A stretch of 64,000 nt of DNA, from NCBI RefSeq assembly GCF_013003985.1, contig NZ_CP053073.1:3894809-3958808 (forward strand), read 5' to 3'. The notes under the pieces were generated by a model that made no database searches, was not told where the DNA came from, and was given only the letters and a program-made list of their open reading frames with translations. The stretch's first letter is position 1, and each line of letters begins with the position of its first letter. This DNA comes from Usitatibacter palustris. Its GTDB lineage: Bacteria; Pseudomonadota; Gammaproteobacteria; Burkholderiales; Usitatibacteraceae. A program made the translations under genes and the position numbers. Positions 1 to 12,392 of the stretch are shown one piece after another.

Positions 1-243
1 GACCAGCGCCGCGGCGCAGACCAGGAGCGTTCCGGTCAGGCTGTCGGCGCAAGCCATCGCGACGGGGAGCACGGCGACGGCCATGCCCAGCCCGCCGAGG
101 CGCGGCGTCGGCGTCGAGTGCAGGGAGCGCGCGTTGGGCCGGTCGGAAATGCGTTCCGCGAGCGCCGTGCGGCGAAGGATCGCGATCGCCATGATGGCGA
201 CCAGCGCGGGCCCCACGACGGCGATGACCCAGGTGGCGCTCAT
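1..243 (-). CDS. Glycosyltransferase family 4 (WecA/MraY-like), N-terminal part only
   Basis: The first 81 codons of a leftward gene that runs off the window edge. The ATG at 243-241 overlaps the stop of the upstream epimerase as ATGA. Residues 3-23 form a first membrane helix. It is followed by a DRPNARSLHSTPTPRLGG-type segment, typical of the first cytoplasmic loop of polyprenyl-phosphate N-acetylhexosamine-1-phosphate transferases, and then a second helix. By family it would start O-antigen or other cell-surface glycan synthesis on undecaprenyl phosphate in the inner membrane. The adjoining sugar-nucleotide epimerase supports this. The catalytic Asp-rich loops lie outside the window, so the exact sugar cannot be named. 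Confidence 0.85.
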   Translation of the reverse strand, partial: MSATWVIAVVGPALVAIMAIAILRRTALAERISDRPNARSLHSTPTPRLGGLGMAVAVLPVAMACADSLTGTLLVCAAALV

Positions 244-1142
244 CTCGCCCTCCAGTGCTGCGCCATCTTCGCGGCCGAGGCCTCCAGCGCGATCTGGGCA
301 CGCCAGCCGAGGTCACGGCTCGTGGCCGCGTCATCGACCTCGAGCGATTCGACGAGCCGCCGCATGCGTTCGCCCTGCCCACCCAGGGATGCAAGGGTAA
401 CCAGTGAACCTGCAGGCATGCGGAACAGGCGACGCGGACGCCGGAGGGCCGCACGCAACGCGCTGACGAGCGCGGGCGTGGAGACGGGCCGCGGTCCGGC
501 GCAAAGCCAGGTCCGGCCCGGCGCAGCCGGGTGGGCCGCGCAGGTGAGAAGGAGGCGCACAAGATCATCGACATCGATCATCGCGCGACCGTTCTCGATC
601 GATGCGAAAGGGAGGGGCCAGGGCGAGTCGGCAAGCGCCATCAGCGCGGCCAGGTTGCCCGCGGCACCCGGACCCATCACGAGCGGCGCACGAACCACGG
701 CGACCTCCAGGCCGGTGGCGCGCGCGACTTCCGCCAGGGCGAGCTCTGCACGCCACTTGGACGTCGCATAAGCGCCCGCAGGTTTCGCTGCATCGTCGGA
801 CCGGAACGGCCCTGCGGAAGAGTCCTCACCGTTCACCTTGATCGTGCTCACGAACACCAGGCGGCGCGCGCCTCCCTGGCCCGCGGCCTGCGCCAGCGCG
901 CGTGTCTTCTCGGTGTTGTCGCGCTCGAAAACGGCGAGGTCCTCGTTGCCGGGTTCATGCACGCGCGCCGCGAGATGGAAGACGACGGCATCGCGCCAGG
1001 CGACAGCGGCAAGCCTCGCCTGCCAATCGTCCCCGGAGAGCTTCAGGCGTTCAGGAGTAGACCCCGCGGCAACGCCGAGCCTGCGGCCCACGAAGCCCGA
1101 GGCACCGGTGAGCACGCTGCGGAAGGGAAGTTGCGTGGGCAT
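240..1142 (-). CDS. NAD-dependent epimerase/dehydratase (extended SDR)
   Basis: A 300-aa extended short-chain dehydrogenase. Residues 12-19 (TGASGFVG) are the NAD-binding glycine motif. Ser99, Tyr125 and Lys129 (YATSK) form the catalytic set. The usual size for this family is 300-330 aa. It is translationally coupled (4-nt overlap) to the family 4 glycosyltransferase downstream. That pairing is common in O-antigen loci, where the epimerase supplies the sugar nucleotide (UDP-GlcNAc/UDP-QuiNAc type). The substrate is inferred from context, not from sequence. No strong Shine-Dalgarno sequence is visible before the ATG. Confidence 0.88.
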   Translation of the reverse strand: MPTQLPFRSVLTGASGFVGRRLGVAAGSTPERLKLSGDDWQARLAAVAWRDAVVFHLAARVHEPGNEDLAVFERDNTEKTRALAQAAGQGGARRLVFVSTIKVNGEDSSAGPFRSDDAAKPAGAYATSKWRAELALAEVARATGLEVAVVRAPLVMGPGAAGNLAALMALADSPWPLPFASIENGRAMIDVDDLVRLLLTCAAHPAAPGRTWLCAGPRPVSTPALVSALRAALRRPRRLFRMPAGSLVTLASLGGQGERMRRLVESLEVDDAATSRDLGWRAQIALEASAAKMAQHWRAR

Positions 1143-1157
1143 GCAGGGCCAGAAATG

Positions 1158-1185
1158 AAACGGGCATCCCGAAAGATGCCCGTTT
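1158..1185 (-). terminator. Rho-independent terminator after the 1204-2535 lipoprotein gene
   Basis: A perfect 11-bp inverted repeat (AAACGGGCATC / GATGCCCGTTT) with a 6-nt loop lies 18 bp past the lipoprotein stop. On the minus strand the stem ends in TTT, followed by CATTTCTGG. It sits between the lipoprotein gene and the epimerase, so it separates the surface-glycan genes from the lipoprotein genes. Confidence 0.8.
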
Positions 1186-1203
1186 GCGAACGTGCCGTAC
1201 CGA

Positions 1204-2535
1204 TCAGGTGCAGGTCGCCGGCACGGTCACCGTGACCGTCGTCAACGTCGTGCCATCGGTCACGGTCACCGGGATCGAGACGTTGCCCCCGGAACCCAGC
1301 GGGCCGCCGGTGCGCGTGAAGGTGATCGTGTTGCCCGACACCACCGCCGTGACGCGTGACGGATCGGAGGAGTTGACGCTGTAACCGCCCGCGCCGCCGA
1401 TGATCGTGGAGCTGGCCGAGGAAGCGCATCCGATCGTGTGGGCCGTCGGCGCGATCGTCATCGCCGGCAGCGTTCCGGAGCCGGCTGACGTCGTGACCAC
1501 GACGGTCACTCGGGCCCCCGTTGCATCCTGGAAGATCACGGGGAACGTTCCGCACACGCTGTCGTTGGTCGCCGCAACCGTGAAGACGCCCGGATTCGTG
1601 TTGGGCGAATTCGGGAAGACGCTCACGTGGATGCTGGTGCTCGTGGCCGTGTAGGGCGGGATGCCGTCAAAGATGTAGACCTGGGAGCTTCCCGTTCCGC
1701 AGCGAGTCGCGAGCGCGGCCGTGAACTCCAGCTCCGACGGGATGGCGACGATGGTGCCCGCGGCTTGCGAGATGGTGAAGATCGTGTCGACGTAAACGCC
1801 CGACTGCACATCGGTCAGGCGGAACGTGGCGAGCTGCGTGCCGGCGTTCGGCGCAACGTAGATGCGCGCGATCGCCTTGCCTTCGTGATCCGTCGGAATC
1901 GTGTACTGGTTCACCAGGACGCGCGTCGGATTCGAGGGCGTCTCGGGAACCACGAACTGGAAGCTGCCACGGATGACCTCGAAGCGCATGGTGCGCAGGC
2001 CATAGAGCGTCCCCTGGGAAACGGGAACCGCCGTGATGATCGATTCGCGACCCGGGCAGGCCTGGACGGCGGCGCCCGCGGAAGGCGCCGGGCAGGTCGA
2101 CACGATGCTGCTGCCGTAGCCCGTGAGGAAGTTCTGCAGCACTGCAATCGCAGCGTCGTAGAACAGGCCGTTCACGTCGCGCGCGGCGACCGTGACGGTG
2201 CGGCGCGGGACCTCATTGGGCTGCAGGCCGGGATCGACGACGCCGGGGTTGTTCGGGATGACCATGATGGACCCCGAGTTGACCGTGGCCGGAATTGCCA
2301 GGACCGTCGGGTCGCTCGAGCTCATCGTGTAGGGCATGCGGCCGCCCGAGATAAGGATCTCGTTCGGGACGCCGGCGTAGAACGTGCCCGGATCCGGCTG
2401 AATGCGCAGGATGCCGCCTTCCTGGGTGGTGGCAGCGCCACCTCCGCCGCAGGACGCGAGGAGCACAGACGACGCCACCGCCAAAACGGCGGCGACGAGC
2501 TTCATGGGGGTATTACCTAGGGCTTTTGCATTCAC
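1204..2535 (-). CDS. Exported lipoprotein, Ig-like beta-rich, paralogue of its neighbour
   Basis: A 443-aa predicted lipoprotein of unknown function. Residues 11-29 are a signal peptide ending in lipobox LASC, so the mature protein starts at Cys29. The rest is Thr/Val/Gly-rich and low in charge, with repeating 'GG.PYT..SS' stretches like bacterial Ig-like or cadherin-like beta domains. It contains scattered Cys residues and ends in a Val/Thr-rich strand. The ATG at 2535 is preferred because AAAGGGGAAG lies about 8 nt upstream; the internal ATG at 2505 has no such site. It is clearly related over most of its length to the next gene (2704-4023), so the pair looks like a tandem duplication. An adhesin or structural surface role is only a guess. 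Confidence 0.78.
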   Translation of the reverse strand: MNAKALGNTPMKLVAAVLAVASSVLLASCGGGGAATTQEGGILRIQPDPGTFYAGVPNEILISGGRMPYTMSSSDPTVLAIPATVNSGSIMVIPNNPGVVDPGLQPNEVPRRTVTVAARDVNGLFYDAAIAVLQNFLTGYGSSIVSTCPAPSAGAAVQACPGRESIITAVPVSQGTLYGLRTMRFEVIRGSFQFVVPETPSNPTRVLVNQYTIPTDHEGKAIARIYVAPNAGTQLATFRLTDVQSGVYVDTIFTISQAAGTIVAIPSELEFTAALATRCGTGSSQVYIFDGIPPYTATSTSIHVSVFPNSPNTNPGVFTVAATNDSVCGTFPVIFQDATGARVTVVVTTSAGSGTLPAMTIAPTAHTIGCASSASSTIIGGAGGYSVNSSDPSRVTAVVSGNTITFTRTGGPLGSGGNVSIPVTVTDGTTLTTVTVTVPATCT

Positions 2536-2703
2536 GATTGCTTCCCCTTTGTTTGGGCGCCGCTGCGGAATTTTTGATTAGTCTTCAAAAATTAGCGGGT
2601 TATCGTGGTTTATTAAAGCGCAACTTTCAGTTTGACGCAAGGGGCAGACGCGTTGGCCCGTGGTGTCGGACCGACCCCAATGCTGCGCCGCACTCAAGTC
2701 GCC

Positions 2704-4023
2704 CTAAGGACAGGTTCCTGCCGCCAGCCCCGAAAAGTTCACCACGACTTGGGCTGCGGACTGGCCGTCCGTCACCGAAACGGCCGCCGGGGATACCGTG
2801 GAGGGCGGTACCGGCAGAGGGGGTTGTGTCCCCCGAACCCGTTGAATCGATACGACATTTGTGCCGGTATTGACCGACAGCGACCCTGTATTGGCGAACG
2901 CCCGGATCGTTCCAACGCCGCCGGCTACGGCCACGTTGGCGAACTCCGTGCAGCTGGTGAGCGTGACTTCCGTGGGCGCGACGACGAGCACCGGGGCGGC
3001 CGTGGTGCCTTCCTGGTTCACGACGGTCACGGTGGTGGTTCGGCCGGCTGCATCGGTAATCGCGATGCTCAAACCGGGCGTAGGCGCGCAGATTCCGGAC
3101 GCGAAGACGTTGAAACGGCCTTCGCTGGCGGTGACGGTCGTCGGCGCGACGGTAAAAGCCGAGGAGTTTCCGGAGATCGTGTAGGGCGGCGTGCCGCCGT
3201 GGATGGTGAACTCTGCCTGCACGCCGCTCGCGCATGCGCCGAGGCGCGGGCCACCGAAGGTCACGCCCGGGGGTGTCACGAAGAAGACGCTCGAATTGCC
3301 CGTGAATTGCGCAATCGTGAAGCTCGCGAGCTGATACGCGCCCGAGCCCAGGTCGGTGATCCGCAGCGTTGCCGTCTGCGTCTGCGCGAGTGCTGTCGTG
3401 CGGAAGCGCGCGCGCGCCTTGCCGGTCTCGTCGGTCGTCGTGGTCACTTCGATGCCAAGCACTTCAACCGCGCCTGCCGGCGAGGTGATGAAGCGGAAAT
3501 CGCCCGTGACGACTTCAAATTTCACGCCGCGCGCTGCGAGCGGAACGCCACCCTGCGAGATGACCACCGAGGCCTCGGCATCGGAGCCGGTGCACACGGC
3601 TGGACGGCAATCCGGATTATTGGTCGGGTCGTTGCTCGGGGTCGGCGTGATGGTGATCGTGTTGGCAACCGTTCCCGGCCGCACCGTGAGCGCGGCCGTG
3701 ATCACGGGCGCAGTGCCCGTATCGCGAACGGTAAGCGTGACCGGCGTCTCGGCGATCACGGGGCTCGGGATCGCGACGAAAGACTTCGTCAGCACGTTGC
3801 CTGCGATCGGCAGCACCGCCTGGTTGCTCGAGGTCACGATGTACGAGCCCGTTCCGCCAGAGAGCACGAACGTCGTGGGCAATCCCGAGTAGAGCGTCGC
3901 CGTCGCAGGCAACACGGTGATGCGCGTGGGGTCCGTCACATTGGGCGAGGGATCCACGTTTCCGCTGCAGGCGGCGATCAGTACGAGGGGTGCGGCGACG
4001 AGGCGACGGGCGAGGGCGATCAT
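2704..4023 (-). CDS. Exported lipoprotein, Ig-like beta-rich, paralogue of its neighbour
   Basis: A 439-aa predicted lipoprotein. Start ATG at 4023 gives a short signal peptide (MIALARRLVAAPLVLIAAC) with lipobox IAAC at Cys19; an in-frame upstream extension to 4140 would bury the signal and is rejected. The mature part has the same plan as the 1204-2535 product: an N-terminal 'LPATATLYSGLPTTFVLSGG' block, a central 'CASG...GGTPPYT' block and a C-terminal 'APTEVTLTSC...GGVG' block. Function is unknown. It is divergent from gltB with 116 bp between starts. It lies 168 bp upstream of its paralogue on the same strand, and that gap is AT-richer, suggesting a separate promoter for the second copy. 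Confidence 0.78.
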   Translation of the reverse strand: MIALARRLVAAPLVLIAACSGNVDPSPNVTDPTRITVLPATATLYSGLPTTFVLSGGTGSYIVTSSNQAVLPIAGNVLTKSFVAIPSPVIAETPVTLTVRDTGTAPVITAALTVRPGTVANTITITPTPSNDPTNNPDCRPAVCTGSDAEASVVISQGGVPLAARGVKFEVVTGDFRFITSPAGAVEVLGIEVTTTTDETGKARARFRTTALAQTQTATLRITDLGSGAYQLASFTIAQFTGNSSVFFVTPPGVTFGGPRLGACASGVQAEFTIHGGTPPYTISGNSSAFTVAPTTVTASEGRFNVFASGICAPTPGLSIAITDAAGRTTTVTVVNQEGTTAAPVLVVAPTEVTLTSCTEFANVAVAGGVGTIRAFANTGSLSVNTGTNVVSIQRVRGTQPPLPVPPSTVSPAAVSVTDGQSAAQVVVNFSGLAAGTCP

Positions 4024-4139
4024 GGTTCGAGATTCTAACCGCAAGCCCCGGAATGGGCTCGGAATTCCGCTTTTGTTGCGGTGCGATAAGTGCTGCGATA
4101 CGATGATTTCCCCCCTCCGTTCGTCTAGGACTTCCCGCA

Positions 4140-8791
<4,652 letters not shown>

Positions 8792-8792
<1 letters not shown>

Positions 8793-10237
8793 TGGGCAAG
8801 ATCACCGGCTTCATGGAAATCGCGCGCAAGGACCGGGGATACGCGCCGGTCACGGAGCGCGTGAAGGTCTACAAGGAATTCGTCCGGCCGCTGGGCGACC
8901 TGGAGATGAGCCAGCAGGGCGCGCGCTGCATGGACTGCGGCATTCCCTTCTGCCAGACGGGCTGCCCGGTCAACAACATCATTCCGGACTGGAACGACCT
9001 CGTGTATCGCGGCAACTGGCGCGAGGCGCTCGAGATCCTGCACTCCACGAACAACTTCCCCGAGTTCACGGGCCGCGTGTGCCCGGCGCCGTGCGAAGCG
9101 GCGTGCGTGCTCAACATCAACAACGACCCGGTGGCGATCAAGTCGATCGAACAGGCGATCGTCGACAAGGGCTGGGCCGAAGGCTGGATCGGGCCGCAGC
9201 TCGCCGCGGTGAAGACCGGCAAGAAGGTCGCGGTCGTCGGCTCCGGGCCCGCGGGCATGTCGTGCGCCCAGCAGCTCGCGCGCGCCGGCCACGCGGTCAC
9301 GCTGTTCGAGAAGGCCGACCGCATCGGGGGCCTGCTTCGCTACGGCATTCCCGACTTCAAGATGGAGAAGACCCTCATCGACAAGCGCTGCGAGCAAATG
9401 GCGGCCGAGGGCGTCACCTTCGCCGTCAACTCGCACGTCGGCGTGAACCTCCCCGCCGCGAAGCTCCTCGCCGATTTCGATGCGGTGGTGCTCACCGGCG
9501 GCTCCGAGAAGCCGCGCGATCTCCCCGTGCCCGGCCGCGAGCTCTCCGGCGTGCACTTCGCGATGGACTTCCTCCCGCTGCAGAACAAGAAGGTCGCGGG
9601 CGACAAGGTCGCGAACCAGATCCTCGCCACCGGCAAGCACGTGATCGTGATCGGCGGCGGTGACACCGGCAGCGACTGCATCGGCACCTCGATCCGCCAG
9701 GGCGCCAAGTCGGTCATGAACTTCGAGCTACTCCCGCAGCCGCCCGATCAAGAAGACAAGCCGCTCACGTGGCCCTACTGGCCGATGAAGCTGCGCACGT
9801 CCTCGTCGCACGAGGAAGGCGCGCAACGCGATTTCGCGGTCACCACCAAATCGCTCCAGGGCAAGAACGGCAAGATCGAGAGCCTCACCGCCTGCAAGGT
9901 CGAATGGGTGAAGGACGCGAAGGGCGCGATGAGCATGAAGGAAGTCCCCGGCTCGGAGTTCACGCTGCCCGCCGACCTCGTGCTGCTCGCGATGGGCTAC
10001 GTCCATCCCGTGCACGAAGGCATGATCACGGAGCTCGGCGTCGCGAAGGACGCGCGCGGCAACGTGAAGGCCACCACCGATGGCGCGGGCTGCTACGCCA
10101 CGTCGGTCCCGAAGGTGTTCGCGGCGGGCGACATGCGCCGCGGCCAGTCGCTCGTGGTCTGGGCCATTCGCGAGGGCCGCCAGGCCGCGCGCGAGGTCGA
10201 CGCCTTCCTCATGGGCGCCTCCGACCTGCCCCGCTAG
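8792..10237 (+). CDS. gltD: Glutamate synthase (NADPH) small subunit
   Basis: A 481-aa beta subunit. It takes electrons from NADPH through FAD and passes them over Fe-S clusters to GltB. Two N-terminal cysteine groups (Cys46, 49, 54, 58 and Cys97, 101, 105) hold 4Fe-4S clusters. GSGPAG at 150-155 is the FAD site, and a second Rossmann motif IGGGDTGSD near residue 285 binds NADPH. A C-terminal FAD motif ([16 protein letters not shown]) is present. The start ATG shares its first base with the gltB stop. The next gene begins 8 bp after the stop, so it is probably transcribed in the same operon. Confidence 0.97.
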
Positions 10238-10244
10238 GGGCTCC

Positions 10245-11048
10245 GTGCTCAAGTCCCTCGCGCTCACGGCCGCCGCGGGCTACCTCGGCGTCGCCGGCCT
10301 GCTCTGGTTCGCGCAGGAGAGCCTTCTCTTCCATCCGCAGCCCCTGTACGGCAAGCCACGCCCTCCTCCCGGCTGGATCCTCGAGGAGGTGCGCTTCACC
10401 ACCCAGGACGGCACGAAGCTCGCGGGCGTCCTGCTCAAGCCGGCGACGTCGGGCCCGCATCCCCTGTTGATCTCGTATGGCGGCAACGCGGAGGAGCTCA
10501 CGGCCTCCGCACCGGCGGCCGATCAGTTCGGCGCGCGCGCGATGCTACTCGTGAACTACCGCGGTTATGGCGAGAGCGAAGGCAAGCCCGGCGAGGCGGC
10601 CCTGCTCGGCGACGCGATCGAGCTCTACGACTGGGCCGCGAAGCGCACGGACATCGACGCGTCGCGCATCGCCGTGCACGGCCGCAGCCTCGGCACGGGC
10701 GTGGCGGTCCATGTGGCGGCCAAGCGAAGCGTGAAGTGCGTGGTGCTCACCTCGGCCTACGACAGCATTCGCGAAGTGGCGAAAGCGCACTACCCGTGGT
10801 TCCCGATCGGCCTGCTGATCAAGCACCCGTTCGATTCGGCAGCGCTCGCACCGAAGCTCATGATGCCCGCGTTGTTCGTCTACGGCAGTGCCGACACCAT
10901 CATCGGCCCCGCGCATTCCGAAAAGCTCGCGTCGCTCTGGGGAGGCCCCGCGGAAAAGGTCCTGCTCAAAGGCCGCGGCCACAACGACCTCGAGCTCGAT
11001 CCCGCGTACATGCCGGCGATCACGCGGTTCCTCGACCGGCATCTGTAA
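10245..11048 (+). CDS. Alpha/beta hydrolase, BEM46/ABHD13-like, membrane-anchored
   Basis: A 267-aa serine hydrolase starting at GTG, 8 bp after gltD. Residues 4-22 form a signal-anchor helix. The catalytic set is Ser148 (GRSLGTG), Asp217 (YGSADTI) and His246 (GRGHNDL). NYRGYGESEG at 104-113 is typical of the BEM46/YfhR group. Substrate is unknown; members act as esterases or lipases at the membrane. Position after gltBD suggests co-transcription but not a role in glutamate synthesis. Confidence 0.85.
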   Translation: MLKSLALTAAAGYLGVAGLLWFAQESLLFHPQPLYGKPRPPPGWILEEVRFTTQDGTKLAGVLLKPATSGPHPLLISYGGNAEELTASAPAADQFGARAMLLVNYRGYGESEGKPGEAALLGDAIELYDWAAKRTDIDASRIAVHGRSLGTGVAVHVAAKRSVKCVVLTSAYDSIREVAKAHYPWFPIGLLIKHPFDSAALAPKLMMPALFVYGSADTIIGPAHSEKLASLWGGPAEKVLLKGRGHNDLELDPAYMPAITRFLDRHL

Positions 11049-11060
11049 ACTGGCAATCAA

Positions 11061-11100
11061 CAGCAGGTCCTTCGGGGGCTGCCCCCCCTCAGGATGACAG
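11061..11100 (+). repeat. Dispersed palindromic repeat, copy 1
   Basis: Reads CAGCAGGTCCTTCG, a variable G/C palindrome (GGGGGC-TGCCCCCC), then CTCAGGATGACAG. The same outer arms occur at 16421-16450 and 21930-21970 with different centres. It lies between the hydrolase stop and hemE, and its AGGATGACAG end is the only purine-rich stretch upstream of the hemE ATG. Confidence 0.85.
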
Positions 11101-11105
11101 CGCTT

Positions 11106-12158
11106 ATGAATGACACTTTCCTCCGCGCCTTGCTGCGCCAGCCCACGCCGTACACGCCGATCTGGATCATGCGGCAGGCGGGGCGCTACCTCCCGGAGTA
11201 CAACGCCACGCGAAAGAAGGCGGGGAGCTTCCTCAAGCTCGCCCAGACGCCTGAACTCGCCTGCGAAGTCACGCTCCAGCCGCTCGCGCGTTTTCCGCTC
11301 GATGCGGCGATCATCTTCTCCGACATCCTCACCGTGCCCGATGCGATGGGGCTCGGCCTCTACTTCGCCGATGGCGAGGGGCCGAAGTTCGAGCGGCCCG
11401 CGCGCACCGAAGCCGACATCGCGAAGCTCGCCGACCCCGATCTCGAGAAGCTGCGCTATGTCTTCGACGCGATCTCGCTCACGCGCCGCGAACTCGCGGG
11501 CAAGGTCCCGTTGATCGGTTTCTCGGGCAGCCCGTTCACGCTCGCGTGCTACATGATCGAAGGCGGCGGCAGCGACGACTTCCGTCTCGTGAAGTCGATG
11601 CTCTACGCGCGGCCCGATCTGCTCCATCGCATGCTCGAAGTGAATGCGCGCGCCGTCACCGCCTATCTCAACGCGCAGATCGATGCGGGCGCGCAGGCGG
11701 TGATGATCTTCGACACGTGGGGCGGAACGCTTTCGCACGCGGCGTACGAAGAGTTCTCGCTCGCCTACTCGCGCAAGATCCTCGCGGGCCTCACGCGCGA
11801 GCCCGAGGGCCGCGTGATCCCGCGGATCCTCTTCACCAAGGGCGGCGGCCAATGGCTCGAGGCGATGGCCGATAGCGGCGCCGACGCGCTGGGCGTCGAT
11901 TGGACGACCGACATCGGCCGCGCACGCGAACGCGTGGGTAACCGCGTCGCCCTGCAGGGCAACATGGATCCGATGGCGCTCTTCGGCTCCCCGGCCTCCA
12001 TCCAGGCCGAGGCGAAGCGCATTCTCGGGCGCTTCGGAAAAGGCCCCGGCCACGTTTTCAACCTGGGCCACGGCATCTCGCAGCACACGCCTCCAGAGCA
12101 CGTTGCAGCCCTCGTGGAAGCGGTGCACGCCGCCTCCCCGGGCGTCGCTTCGCGATAG
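11106..12158 (+). CDS. hemE: Uroporphyrinogen decarboxylase
   Basis: A 350-aa enzyme that decarboxylates the four acetate side chains of uroporphyrinogen III to give coproporphyrinogen III (haem synthesis, cytoplasm). The N-terminal signature [15 protein letters not shown] near residues 18-32 holds the substrate-binding arginines. [18 protein letters not shown] is the second family signature. The conserved Asp of [11 protein letters not shown] is present, and the C-terminal [16 protein letters not shown] is intact. Length matches E. coli (354). The ATG at 11106 is chosen over 11094 because it aligns with the family start; the earlier one lies inside the dispersed repeat. Confidence 0.97.
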   Translation: MNDTFLRALLRQPTPYTPIWIMRQAGRYLPEYNATRKKAGSFLKLAQTPELACEVTLQPLARFPLDAAIIFSDILTVPDAMGLGLYFADGEGPKFERPARTEADIAKLADPDLEKLRYVFDAISLTRRELAGKVPLIGFSGSPFTLACYMIEGGGSDDFRLVKSMLYARPDLLHRMLEVNARAVTAYLNAQIDAGAQAVMIFDTWGGTLSHAAYEEFSLAYSRKILAGLTREPEGRVIPRILFTKGGGQWLEAMADSGADALGVDWTTDIGRARERVGNRVALQGNMDPMALFGSPASIQAEAKRILGRFGKGPGHVFNLGHGISQHTPPEHVAALVEAVHAASPGVASR

Positions 12159-12195
12159 GTGGTGTCAAGAAAAATATTTGCTCAGTAGTGATTGC

Positions 12196-12204
12196 TTATT
12201 CACA
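12196..12204 (+). promoter_or_regulatory. DnaA-box-like site upstream of priA (distal)
   Basis: TTATTCACA differs by one base from the E. coli DnaA consensus TTATCCACA. It lies in the AT-richer 234-bp gap between hemE and priA, which has no other gene. A third weaker match (GTATTCACA) is at 12360-12368. Confidence 0.4.
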
Positions 12205-12371
12205 CAAGTCTCGTTCTCGCCCGTCCGGCGCGTTTTACGATGCGACATGCAAGCAAATGCCATTAATCGCTTGCCAATCAGAGACTTGCCCTGTGTTGCG
12301 GTGCCGCATGACGGCGCCCGCCCGGGCGCGTTCCGGGGCGCTTTTCCCGGGGCGAGCAGGTATTCACAGGT

Positions 12372-12380
12372 TTATCCACA
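12372..12380 (+). promoter_or_regulatory. Perfect DnaA box just upstream of priA
   Basis: TTATCCACA is identical to the consensus DnaA 9-mer and lies 12 bp before the priA GTG. Together with the sites at 12196 and 12360 it suggests that DnaA may bind the priA control region. The rest of 12159-12392 shows no ORF or terminator that I can support. Confidence 0.5.
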
Positions 12381-12392
12381 GCAGGAAATCCA

